Assembly (NCBI RefSeq): GCF_036373705.1
Contig: NC_089863.1
Coordinates: 6,857,357 to 6,921,356 of the forward strand
Source: Amia ocellicauda
Lineage: Eukaryota > Chordata > Actinopteri > Amiiformes > Amiidae
Direction: 5' to 3'
DNA length: 64,000 nucleotides
Shown piece by piece: positions 14,001 through 25,916 of this stretch (positions within the stretch are counted from its first letter, which is position 1; each line of letters begins with the position of its first letter). Made by a program: the position numbers and the translations under genes. Under the pieces are notes generated by a model. That model saw nothing but the letters and a program-made list of their open reading frames with translations. It was not told the DNA's origin and made no database searches.

Positions 14001-17000
14001 CAGTTTAGATTCACTGCACTATATTGTCTGCTGGGACTGCATTAATGACTCCCCATCTCTCTCGCGCTCTCTTGCCCCCAGTGCAGTCAGATTCAGCCCT
14101 GATTATAAAATGCAAATGTACCTTTGCCTTACAACATTGCACACACCATATCAATAAATAACCATCAGTGTACAAAACAATCTTCCCTTCTAGCGCACAC
14201 ACAACACAGCTGCAACACACGGCTGACCTGCCACATACCCTACTCCCTTACACACATACACACACCCACACAGACACACACACGGGTGGTGGGGGACAGT
14301 GACTAATAACATACAACTGTGTTTTTAGCACTGGATGTGTGTATAAGAGGCCAGTCTATACACCCCCCACCCACTTTGGTTTCCCAGCCAGAGGAGCTTT
14401 GAATCTTTGACTGTCACAAAACAAAACAAGGAACAGAGTGAATTTCCTCCTAAACTGCCTGACAATTGGAGCTATTCAAATTCCACATCTGGGGTGGCCA
14501 TATGTCCTGTTTGATAGGCGACAGTTCTGCTTTCTTCTGCTCTGTCCCCTGTCCTCTATTTTGCATTTGAGATGTCCAACCAGCCAACTTTAATTTGTGG
14601 GCCTCCATTGGTGAATATATTGCCTCCAAAAATCCTGTCCTCCCTTCTACTGACCACCTTACCTTATTTGATATCACCCTAAATTCAAAAGATATGCACT
14701 TTCACTTCACGGTCCAACGAGTGCTGAATACAGGCCACAATTATAAACACTAGTTGTTCCTAAAATTGTGAGTAAATATGGAACTGTGTGGTAGTCTTTA
14801 CAGCTGTGATTATGATGAATTAGCACTACATTTGGTTAAACAAATAGTCACTATGTACTAAATGCAAAAGTTCTCTATTAAAGGCCACCTTATACACAGC
14901 TCTTATCAGTAGATATGGCTGGCCATGAAGCAAGACTGAATTCAAACGGCTGGTCTCACTCATGAGCGAAAGCATTAATTATCTTTGGAATATCAGGCCC
15001 CTTCATTAATGCAAATCAGAATACAACTTCATAACCCTTTCTTCTCAGGTAGTGTGAAGTGTGTCCACAAGGGGGTGCTGTGGTGGGGATTTGTTTAGAG
15101 TTTTCCGTTTGGCATCTATAGCATCTTTATTATTATTATTTGATTTCTTAGCAGATTATTGATAATCCTACAATCACATCGGACATTTCTTTTTAAATGA
15201 TCCCAATGAGTCCGGTTTTCACTTTTTTCATTTCTTTTTTATTAATTCATTTTTTAATTTCAATCTGTTACAGTGGTAGAAAACAAAACAAAACTTCACT
15301 CACTCACACGAGTTCAAAGGTCAGTTTTTCAAGTAATACAATACTATAAAATAAAACAAAGTCAAATAAACGTAAAACGTGCTTTGATGTGAGTTTCCTT
15401 TGAAGTACCTTCCCGGCGTATTCGAAACCGTTGAAACAGTTTGAAGGGGGAAGAAATAATCCCCTGATTGCTTTCAAGAAAATAGCGGGCCTACAGTTCA
15501 GTTAATCTTCTACCTGTAGTACACCATTCCAGATTCACTGCAGAATGTGTGACATTTGAAAACCACTTCCATTGCACTATCCATTTTTACAGATGTAGGT
15601 CTCAGTAAACGTAAAACATTCACAAAACAAATAATGAAAAATCTAAAACAAACGACAAATGCAGATGTCTAAATCTTACTCAACCCTCAAAGCTAAGACA
15701 ACATAGTTCATTTGTTCAACCACCCGCTTCCCACGCACCCAATTTTAAATATAATTGTTAAAATCATCACAATCAATGAAAACCAACCCCGCCCTGCTAG
15801 CCCTTCTAGCAGCCACTGCTGTAGTCCCACGATTGTCCACTAGAGGGCAAGAGAAGACAACTCTTTGGTGACTGGACTGGGCTCTGACTTGACATATATA
15901 TACGCCTTCATACACCTGGTGTGATCTGTTGTTTAATATATATAAACACCCCCTATACATTTCTTTCTGTACATTAAAACAAATAATTATAACAAAAATA
16001 AAATTTTCCACCAATGACACAAGAATGATGAATGGCTGACTGACTGTGATCGAGGCTTTAAACACATGCGATCCTATTGGACGTTGGATTTCATCTCCCA
16101 TGGCTTCACACAGGTTCTGGCCAATTACTATAAAGTATGACATCAGTTTGTATAAGGGGCCTTCAGCTTATTTTTGCAGAACAGAATAAGTAAGGTAACA
16201 CAGTCTTAGAACTACTACTAAAACTGAGCTAATGAGGGCAATTAACAATACTTGGTTCCCCAGTTTTAACACAGGCAGTGTGTTGATGTATTTAGACACA
16301 CAGTAACCTACAGATATAAAAACTACACAAAATGTAGCAGTATGTTTTACATTTGATAAACCACTACTGTATATAGCACCAACAACTGCAATTTCATGAG
16401 AGTTTCAGCTGTGGTTGAAGTGACAAGCTGAAACAGGTAAGGGCTGAATTGCAAACAGCGCTGTGACACAGAGCAAGCCTGATACTTTTTGTCCAGATGG
16501 GCTTGCTGTAGTGCGTTCAGTATGAAGCCTACTGTGCTTTGATCAGCATCCAACATGTACAATGATTAGATCTGAAAATGTGGACACTAAAACACAATGA
16601 GTTTGTTTTCTGTTTGCTCTTCTGTCCAAGAGTGAGTGTTAAGTGTGGCTTTAAGACACCAACCTAATGTCACAATGAGTTTGCTTTATTTTGTTTCCTC
16701 TTCTGTCCGTGTGTGAGTCAGTAAGTGTGGCTCTGTGTGATGTGCTTCAATAAACATGCTTTAATAAAACCGCTTGCAACACGCTCTGAGAGAAACCTGT
16801 AGGACAATGGCAGAGCTTGGATAGCAACATAGTCTTTTAGGGACTATCTGGACAAAAAGGGCCGGGACTTGACTGTGTAGCACCACTGCTGTAATTCATA
16901 CCCAGGTCAATTTGTTTCCGATAGCACAGCATTGTGAACGACTGAAACTTGCATGGAAACTGAGCCACTGACACACGAGGGGCCAAACAAGTCTTAATGC

Positions 17001-17250
17001 AAGCCACCTAATACTTGATCACAGAGCAGTCAGCCAAATAAATACAGACGCGCACACACTTAGAGAAAACAAACAAACCAACAAACGGGTGAATAAAAAA
17101 CACCATAATAAATAAATCCAGTTGTTTTGAAGGTCCTGTGTTTGGCGTGTCTCTTTCTAAAGCACTGACCCCGTGACAAAATGTTATTATTAATTGAGTT
17201 CCCTGTTTTGTAGTGCATGTAATTCCACAAAGATTCCAACCCCCCAAACA
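13158..17250. other. Intergenic, no gene seen
   Basis: Contains CA repeats (13370-13410), CT-rich stretches (13740-14000) and A/T-rich unique sequence. A stretch near 14475-14580 (GGTGGCCATATGTCC) resembles a hAT terminus but is too degraded to call. A compact AT-rich block at 14915-15030 is discussed as a possible conserved non-coding element. Confidence 0.5.
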
Positions 17251-17444
17251 TTACATTATTTGTCATTTAGCAGACACTCTTATCCAGGGTGACTTACATT
17301 TGAACCCATTCATACAGCTGGGCATTTTACTGGAACAATCTAAGTGAAGCATCTTGCTCAAGTGTACAACAGCACTGCCCCACCCAGGATTAGAACCCAC
17401 ACCCTTCCAGTTATGAGTCCAGAGCCCTACTCCACAGTGCTGCC
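17251..17444 (-). mobile_element. V-SINE-type tRNA-derived SINE
   Basis: On the minus strand there is a tRNA-like head (GGCAGCACTGTGGAGTAG; B-box-like GGGTTCTAATCC), a central domain (TTGAGCAAGATGCTTCACTT), and an L2-type tail (CACCCTGGATAAGAGTGTCT). This three-part layout is that of the V-SINE superfamily of fishes. Near full length. Confidence 0.75.
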
Positions 17445-18151
17445 AAACCTATCAAAAGGCAAGTGTCCTCCTTGGATACTGGTTTCTTGCCCAGCTAGGA
17501 AGGCTGAGCTTCATAAATTGAGCGGTTTATAAAAGTACCTATAGCAGCTTGACTGTCACACAAAATGGGGGAATACAGTCACAGTCTTTCTCTGTCCTAG
17601 ATTTTCCTAAAGTACATGCAGTTTCATCTGTAGATCTCTCCTCTTTAGATTAAACGACTACGCCAAAAGACCAGGTCTCCCAAAGCACGAGATGGACAAT
17701 TTGGGAGATCTCCAGACCCAGGGGAGAACTGCTGCACCAACACAACACTATTCGGAGGTCCAACAGCCCTGGTACCGTTTAATACTGTGATACAACTTTA
17801 TATCGAGGCTTATTCAAGGTCAGTTCGGCATTCAGCCCATTTGTCCGCTGTGGCAGTAAACTCCAAGGCGCGCCATATGTTGTCAGGACAGCTGCTGCAC
17901 TTGTAAGACACAGGAAAGCTTGGATTAGAGCAGCTGCAAGATAATAGGAAGCATACTTCCCATGCATAAATTACAGCTGTGTGTTTCGAGTGTTATTTTT
18001 TACCACGTATTTGTAATAGGAGAAACACCCTCTAGTGGTTGAACTGGGGATTTTTAAATCAATTTTTTCTCACCCATCCACTTCAGATTTCTAGCAACCA
18101 AAGCTGTGTTACGGTTAGTGACGGCCAACGTCTATCTGTGTCTCAGCTGTA
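17445..18151. other. Intergenic, no gene seen
   Basis: Unique-looking sequence without supported coding potential. Confidence 0.4.
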
Positions 18152-18245
18152 TTATTATTATTATTATTATTATTATTTATTTCTTAGCAGATGCCCTTAT
18201 CCAGGGCGACTTAGAAAATATAAGAGCATTATAAAAGTGCAATAA
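18152..18245 (-). mobile_element. L2-tail fragment with (ATT)n
   Basis: Minus-strand L2 3' tail (GTCGCCCTGGATAAGGGCAT) ending in an (AAT)n stretch, as expected for the 3' terminus of an L2 LINE or an L2-mobilised SINE. Confidence 0.7.
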
Positions 18246-18427
18246 TACAGCTGTACTAACCAGTATTGCAATATTGTATTCTACTCTGCGTTGTTTCAAG
18301 GGAATCCTGGGAATCGGCAGGAGGACAACGTTCAGGGTAAACGAGAGGGATGGTGCTGTCAAGTGCCAGAGTCACGCAGGAGCCTACAAAACTTGTGCCA
18401 ACATAACCCCAATAGAGGGCTTAAGCA

Positions 18428-18480
18428 GATCGGGGGGTGGGGGTGGGGGTGGGGGTGAGGGGTAGGGGTAGGGGTAGGGG
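18428..18480 (+). repeat. G-rich tract, (GGGGGT)n/(GGGGTA)n
   Basis: Seven or more runs of four or five G separated by single T or TA on the plus strand. It could form a G-quadruplex. It lies about 0.9 kb past the GAL3ST4 stop. Confidence 0.85.
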
Positions 18481-19348
18481 TCTCAAACTGGGCCCATCTC
18501 TAGACTATTGCCCCCATGGGCTTGCTCAGAGTCTGCGATCTCAAGGACGAAGAAGGCCAAAGCTTTGTTGCAAAAAACAGTTCCTTGTCCCGGGTTCCTG
18601 TAAATAATGAAAGTGGGATTTGTGTTCGCGATGAAGTGGTCTCCCCTGCCACCAGGCTTCTGCCCCATTGAAGTCAGTCCAGTACTCTAATTAAGGGACA
18701 CCCGATCTCTCTAATACTGGAGTCACTGGATACTGAGCTCCCCCCACCCCCCCAAGGGCTCATTATCTCAGCTCACATTCCAGTCCGAGACTCAGATCCT
18801 CGCCTGCCGTTGTCTTGATCAGATTGCGCCTGGCTATCCGTCACTGCTCCCTTCCCCCCATCTCCGGACCCCTCTGGATTTGGAATGGCTCAGAACTGTT
18901 TCATTCAGGCAAGCTGCTTCAATTTGATAGGGGGAGAGAGTGAGTGAGGGGGTAAAAGAGCAAGTGAGGGGCTTACTTCCTTGTCTGGGCAAGCAGTACG
19001 ATCCTGACCCTCATGCTGGTTCGGGGGGGGGGAGGGTGGTGGTTGGTATGACGTTGAGCTGAACACGGACGAACACTTCCGGAGACCTGCCCCCGGGTTG
19101 GGTTGGTTGTCCTCTGGTGTCTGTGTTGGGAGAGTAGGGATGCAGCCCTTGTTGGCAGAGCCCCCTAACCCAACCCCATTCCCCTTCACCTCCGTGGGGC
19201 TATGTTGGCACAACGTCAGGGCTAAAAGAGGGGGTGAGACTTGTAAATTCCCCATCATTGGATTTGATGGCACTTGCCAATAGGGGTTCACTACAGTACC
19301 AGTATACGCCATCTGCTGCCCTGCGCTGTTCCCAGCAGATGGCGCTAG
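18481..19348. other. GAL3ST4 3' flank / probable 3' UTR
   Basis: No stop-free gene-like reading supported by homology. On the minus strand this follows the GAL3ST4 stop directly and probably includes its 3' UTR. I could not place a polyadenylation signal. Confidence 0.4.
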
Positions 19349-21410
19349 CTATCTCTGTGCCACGCCCCCTCTCTTTTCCCCTTCCGCTTCCCCTGCCCGC
19401 AAAGTCCGATTGCTCTTCAGCTCCCCAGGCGCTGCCCCCACCTTGGGAATCTCCTTCTTGGGGCTCTGAGCTGGGGCCACCCCTGGGGGTGTGGGGAACT
19501 GCTTGGCATACAGTAGGTCTTTATACTGGATCTCCGGGCGCACCATGCGCAGACAGGACTCCCTCGTGGCATTGTCCAGGCCGGGGTTGAGTTCGTAACC
19601 CAGGATTTTAACCACACCACTCTGGAAGGGCCTGATGTTCTTGTCCTGGATGCGGCCGGCTTCCACGGGACGCCCCCCGTCCAGCAGGCAGAGGTGGGAC
19701 AGCTGCTCTCGCCGGGCCCGCAGCTCGGCCACCTCGCGGTCCATCTTGGGCTGGCCGAGGCGCTCCACTTTCTCCCAGAAGGTCTTGTTGAAGGCCCTGT
19801 AGAGGTGCCAGTCAAGTGCATTCCACTCCCTCAGCTTCTGCTTCTGCTCCTCAGTTAACGCCAGCATGGCAGGCCTGCCCGATACGCTCGTCCTCTGCTG
19901 CTGGGCGTTCAGGCTGAAGGAGACAACGGCATCCAGGGGCCAGCAGAGGGCATGGCGCAGGAGGACCATGGACTGGTCGAAGTATTCCGACAAGAGGATC
20001 AGCTGGAAATTGTGGCGGACCTCCCTCTCTCCGGCACTGGCCAGCGAGACACTGTAGTTAGCGTCATGGGGCAGGCCAAAGTCGAACCACAGCAGGTTGC
20101 GGGCATAGTGGTTGTTTTGCAGGCGGGGCTCGTAGTAGTGCCAGGGATTGTCTGCAAAGTCACCCAGCCCCTTTGCCCGCTTGAAGGCTGGCGCCACCGC
20201 CTTGTAGTAGGTGTAGGACGACTCGGCAAGAGCTGCGGGGTCCCGGAGGATGGTGAAGTAGAAGGTGTCCCTGGGCATCACCTTCTCCACCTGTGGTAGG
20301 GAAAGGGGGAGGGGGGAGAGGGTGCGGTAAGGAGAGTGGTAAAGTGTGGGATTAGAAAAAGGCACAGAAAGAGAGAGAGGCAAAAGAGTCAGTTTACCAG
20401 CTGACCACTCCTCTGTACTGTTTTTGTGTCTCGATGACATGACATTTTGGGCTGTGTCTTGCACTGCACTGTAGCACAATATGTAACTACTGGACTCAGC
20501 TATAACAACCTCTACTACTACTAAAGCTACTAATAATAATAATGTCAGTAGCTGCAACTACTGTGATGAATCTACAACTTAAACCATTTGAATGACAAAG
20601 CAATCACAGTGCGAGACAATATGGACATATATTTGTACACACGTGACATCTAGAGGCCATCATTCAGGGGACTGGGAGCGGAGTCTACCTCCCTACGGCA
20701 ATAATCCTATCAGAACCCCCTGCCCCCTTCGCAAATGTGTACCTCAGACTTTCTGAAGCGCATGTGGTTTCCCATGATGCTGAAATCCCGGGGCCCAGAT
20801 TCCTTGTACCCCTTCACCCGGAAGGCTTTGAAGGGCAAGGGGTAGCCGAACTGGTATCTGGGGGGCAGGGCAAAGTGGAGCCCCCTCTCATCCCCGAAGC
20901 GGTACAGAATGTTGAGCACGGTGCTGCTGGCCGTCTTGTGGGTCTTCAGGAACATGATGTGGGTGTGCAGTCTGCAGGGGGCGCCCAAGGCCAGCTGCAG
21001 GGGGTTCCTGTGGTCGCTGCCCGGGAACAGGGATGCCCGCTCCAGCAGGAGACTGGAAACCAAGATGGGCCGTTTGTCATTAGGCAGGTTGCTTTCAAAC
21101 GCATTAAAGAACATTTGCAAAGAGACGGTTCTGGACAGAGAGACACAGAGCAAATTTAAGGCCTTGACTATATTCACTGTATGCACTCGGTGGGCCTTAT
21201 AGTACACTATAGACTAAAGAGACTGGAGCTGGCGCTGTGTGGACTATAGTACAGGGCCCGGACTGGAGCCAGCAGCAGATATAGACTGTGTGTTTTCACC
21301 TCTTATTGAAGTTGATGCCCAGCAGCTGCCCGGTGAAGACTATGACCATGAAGACCCCCAGGGCTTTCCACAGCAGACCCAGCCGGCAACAGCCAAACCA
21401 GCGCATCCTC

Positions 21411-21451
<41 letters not shown>

Positions 21452-22991
21452 TCAATTGTGTGTGTGTGTAAGAGGTGGGTGGGCAGGAATAAATACAGAT
21501 ACCCCGCAGTACATTAACTCTGAGTGAGAGAGATTAAAAAAGACAAAGAAAAAGAGTGAGAGAAAACCAAACTGAGAGAGAAAGAGAGAACGATGTAAAA
21601 AATGTATAAGGTATAATGGAATAAGGTATCAATATGGGAAATTACTGAGCAGTCAATCTGGCCATCTGTGACTCATAAAGAAGCCACTTCAGAGGATTCA
21701 AATGTAAGAGAGGGAGAAACAACGCAGAGAGAGAGAGAGAGAGAGAGCCCTGCATACAGACAGTCAATCTGATCAAATCCACAGTTAACGGTATCCCATT
21801 ATTGTAGTGTCAAACAATTGAAAACAGCGCAATCAAAACGTTTGAAACCGTCGAAAAGGAGCCGTATAAAATTAACCAACCATTGAAACAAAGTGGCGAA
21901 CAAATTGTCAACAGCATCATTCTGCCTAGTTCAAATGCATCTCCGATTCTCTTGTTCTCCCGTTTTCCTGTGTGCCTCTATTCCATGTATTCGAACAGAA
22001 CCGCTGTCAATACAGGCAAAAAATGGCATCTGTCAGTGAGCCTTAAAGTCGATGGCAGAGTGATCGATTGTGTATACAGCCGCACACCTGCAAGAAGAAA
22101 ATCCCAGATCTGACTCGTCTACTGCTTTCAATGTATAGGCGTACTACACCACTTTGAGTCCGACATCCTTAAATCACCTTACCCCCCCCCCCCAAAGTAT
22201 GCACGATGCACATGGTTCAAATACCCCCGCAATGCCGACAGTCCCTAGACGAGGTGGCCGAGTGGTTAAGGCGATGGACTGCTAATCCATTGTGCTCTGC
22301 ACGCGTGGGTTCGAATCCCATCCTCGTCGGTTCCCTTTTATCAACACATTCTAAACAAACATTCTATGTATCCATGCACTCTAAATGGTAGCTGTTTATA
22401 TTGAAACAATGACTGTAACAAAATAAACCACCGATTTACTAATTCAACATCTATTATTATTTACAGAGGTAGAACTCCTCTACAAGGGATGACACGAGTT
22501 TACAAACCATAAAAGCGTAGGCATTCCCGTATTTATATGAAAATGCATGTATTTATCTAATTCATATACTGAATGTGTTTATGTTTTAAAAACCTGCTTA
22601 AAGGGGCGTCGTGTTCAAACGAATACTGTCAACAAGACGCGCTGACAACGATAACTGCACAAAGATGCATTATTATTGTTGTTATTAGCTTATTATTATT
22701 ATTATTATTATTATTATATTTAGTGTTAATGGTAAGGATGCCGTGGCCACCCAGGCACCAGTTCACATGCCAATAATGGTACCACACCTGAACCGCTATA
22801 ATAAACAATAGATGGATAGACAGAAGAAGACAAAAAAAATGCAATATGCTTGATCAGTGTCAGAGATGCCTGACTGAGAGCAGAAACCGCAGCAGATCTG
22901 CTTCCCCGCAGCCTCCTTCGGCACCGCCGCGGCCCCCTGTGGGCCACCCGAGCGGTCCGTCCCCTTACCTCGCCCTGCGTCTGAGCGCCAT
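19349..22991 (-). CDS. GAL3ST4: GAL3ST4: galactose-3-O-sulfotransferase 4, four coding exons
   Basis: Coding exons in transcript order: 22991-22969, 21410-21300, 21130-20743 and 20290-19349. All inner edges are AG/GT and the total is 1464 bases (487 residues plus TAG). From the family, it moves sulfate from PAPS to the 3-OH of galactose on O-glycans in the Golgi. Seen: a basic N-terminal tip, one signal-anchor membrane segment (about residues 18-40), 5'-phosphosulfate-binding FLKTHKTASS (about 105-114), 3'-phosphate-binding ILRDPAALAESSYTYYK (about 188-204), a YARNLLWFDFGLP block, and a C-terminal IQYKDLLYAKQFP block. Several N-glycosylation sequons (NYS, NKT, NAT, NRT) are present. C-terminal wording (ELRARRE, IQYKDLLYAKQFP) fits GAL3ST4 better than paralogues, as does its place next to TRAPPC14. 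The 23-base first coding exon (donor AG/GTAAGG) is inferred; if wrong, translation could start at 21406. Confidence 0.92.
21416..21448. repeat. (GA)n microsatellite at GAL3ST4 exon 2 acceptor
   Basis: A GA repeat starts within a few bases of the acceptor. On the transcribed strand it supplies a (TC)n polypyrimidine tract. Confidence 0.85.
22248..22329 (+). tRNA. tRNA-Ser(GCT), within GAL3ST4 intron 1, opposite strand
   Basis: An 82-base cloverleaf with acceptor stem GACGAGG/CCTCGTC plus a discriminator G, A box TGGCCGAGTGG, anticodon loop ACTGCTAAT with anticodon GCT, a long class II variable arm (TGTGC-TCT-GCACG), and an intact B box GGTTCGAATCC. A T-run terminator follows within about ten bases. 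It has no intron. The mature sequence is identical to the copy at 61282-61363. Confidence 0.97.
22670..22717. repeat. (ATT)n microsatellite
   Basis: ATT/TTA triplets in GAL3ST4 intron 1. Confidence 0.85.
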
Positions 22992-23240
22992 GGCAGTCCG
23001 CGGCCGGGGATGGAGACGCAGCGCATCCCGGAGGAGCGGCGCCGGGCTCCGAGAGCAGAGAGGCGGCGGGAGAGAGTGGATCGAGAGCGGTCCTGGGCTG
23101 AGGACGTGTGCGCCGCTGCTCTGGCTCTCTCCCCGGCTCTGTGTGTGCGCTTCAGCGGAGGGACAGAGAGGCGGGGGCTGAGCATGGTCGGGGCACACTT
23201 GGGCACGGATTGACGTCACGCAGCAGCCAGTCTCTGCGCT
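22992..23240 (-). promoter_or_regulatory. CpG-island promoter of GAL3ST4 with CRE
   Basis: A dense CpG patch (about 22900-23240) surrounds the inferred first exon. A perfect palindromic cAMP-response element TGACGTCA lies at 23211-23218, about 220 bases upstream of the start codon. No TATA box is evident. Confidence 0.6.
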
Positions 23241-24885
23241 CGGTGGACTGCCGGAGAGATGCTAATAAGCCAGCACTCAATTCAAGAAGTGGAGAGAGAG
23301 AGAGCGGCAGTAACAGGAACTGTGTTACCAGACACGCACCCCCGCCCCCTCTCAACCGCAGAAGCACAAGCGCAGCACATACACGCACACCAAAACAGAA
23401 GGGTGCCACCTGAAACCAGTGCGACTTCAAAACTAATTTCCTGAAGCTCAGAAAGAACTTCTAAACAACATCGCGGTTTTGTGCTTATCTTTTTTTTAAG
23501 CAAAACTCAAGTCTAGCTGGCTACAGGAAATACGTTTAAAGTATGAGAATGAAGTTACATTTTTCCAGGGATCTTAACCTTCACATTCTACAATGCTCTG
23601 CAGACTCCAGCAGTGACCGTCTTTGCACGCACTTCAGTTCCTGCAGTGATAGCGTCTCTGTTCATCCCAGAGAGAAAAAAAGTAAAATATATTACTATAA
23701 CTTTAAATATCAGAATTACTTTTTATACATGTTAACTTCTTAAGCGTTTGTTGCCTTTACCGGAATACGTACAAATAGATAACAGTATAATTGCACACAG
23801 GTACAGTCACAGAGCGCCTGGTGACGCATAAAGCTTCCCTGCGGCTATGGAGAGCTATTTTTATAAAGACTGGATCCTGAGATGTATTTGTAAGTAGTAT
23901 TTGGTTATTTGTATTATTTCACCTATAGTTTTGTTTGGCCACTTGGGTATGTGTTTGGGACACCTCTCACAAACGGCCTCGTACAGTGGGTTTTGTTTCT
24001 CCTATCAACACACAAATTGGTACAGTTCTTGTTGAGACGCCACTGAAAGGAAAAAGTTGAGCTTCAGTGAGCTATACATAGAGGTGCCTTCTTTAGGTGA
24101 TGTGAAACATGGCTTTGCATATTTAAACAACGTGCAGAAAAAAAACAACGTTTTTTTTATCTTGTGTTATGTGTATTGTGTTGCTCCAAGCGATGTTCTG
24201 AGCACAAAATAAGAAAATTTAAATTGGGCCAGTCCTTTTAGAGGGAAATTCCCATTTTTTAATGTCAGCTGAAGAAGTTAAACAGTAACAAAACACTGTA
24301 TATTAAATAATCAATAAGAGTGAATCACACAAAATAAATGTGTATTACAGATTACCAGTTTATTTAGTGTTTCACCACTAAATTCAAGGGTGAGAAAATA
24401 AATGAGTTTGGCTTTCAATCGCTTATAAATATTGAAATCATAGCATTGGAAACACTTGTTGTTTTTGGTTCCAATAAAGCACATCAAAGTTTGAATGTGT
24501 GTGTCCAGAGAGAGAGAGAGAGAAAGAAAAAGAGAGTCTAAAACAGTCTCCAAAATAAAGAGACAGACACCAAATTAAATTAATTACAGTAATGACAGGT
24601 TGTCAAATTATTTATAAAAAAAAAGTTTTAGCTAGTTTGATATTGTTTCATATGCGCTGTATTACCTTTCTATTGCAGAACGTACCAGTACGTCAATACT
24701 CCCAGAGGACCACCTCACTGAGAACGTACCGGTACGCTCTTACTACTCAAAGGGTTATAAGGAGTCATGGTGAGGTGATGAGCATCGCAGTGGTTGGTTC
24801 AGGGCTGTCACACTCCTGGACACAGTCAGACATACAAACTGGACTCCACCCTGAGGTCTGGAAAATAAACAACACAAACCTGTAG

Positions 24886-24921
<36 letters not shown>

Positions 24922-25881
24922 TACTGCTGCCCTACAATGGACTGGTCACCCAGCCAGGTCTGGCTCTGGCTCACTGTGACTCTGTACTGGATGAAGCAGT
25001 TACTGAAGACGTGGGAATGGATATTGATTTGCCAACCTTCATGAAACCGAAATTCCTAACTTCCCCATAGAAAAAGTACAGCTAACGTCAGTTCTGGTGG
25101 CAAAAGGCGCCACAATGCAGAAGCAGCATAAAGCAAAACAGTGAACACAGAGTTGGCATGACTGAAAATCACATGTTAATGCAGCTCCCCCCTCTCTGTC
25201 TCTCTCGCTCTGTCTCTCTCTCTCCCTCCTTTCCTGGGTGATTTGCGTGCCAATCAGAATGAAAGCCTTCTCCTTCAGAATGCCGCAAAATTGAATTGGG
25301 TACAAAAACACATAGCTGAAGAATGATGCGCTTTTATTGCTCTCTCTCTCGCTCTCGATATCTGCGAGCCTCTTAATTAGACAGCGCCATGCCAATAGGG
25401 GTTTGAATGGCAGGACGGGGGAGGCTGTAAACAATAAAAGGGTGGATTTAAAAAAGATAACAAATCCCAGTTCTGTAAACATCTGGCTCATTTCTTGCTG
25501 CTCGCTGCAGAAATCCATAGCACAGCCGTCAACTCTCAGGCATGTCACGGGAGACTCCCAGAATCTGAGCCCTGCTGCTGGACAGCCCCTGCAATAGAAT
25601 CTCTCCTCTATTCATCCAGCAATCTATTCGATTCCCAGCCAAATATCTAAAGAAACTGTTGGCGTTTAGGACCCAGGGGGTGATACAGGGTGGAGGAAGT
25701 CATGCAGGGGACCCTGAAAGCTTCAGCAATTAATGCAGTAGGCAGAGATTTGTTTGGGTGATTTTTATTTTTCAAAAAATAGTATGGTCCTATAGTAAGA
25801 GTTTAAATAGTCTGGGCCCCTAAAGTATAGTCCACACACTGCTGGATCCAATCTGTGCCCTATGCTGCAGTTTCACTCAAT

Positions 25882-25916
<35 letters not shown>

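Noticed and set aside
18905-19312. 135-codon minus-strand frame after the GAL3ST4 stop
   Set aside because: Low-complexity proline-rich reading, no homology recognised, most likely 3' UTR.
22726-23444. Overlapping Arg/Ser-rich frames over the GAL3ST4 CpG island
   Set aside because: High GC content opens frames by chance; only the 23-base exon joins in frame with the gene.
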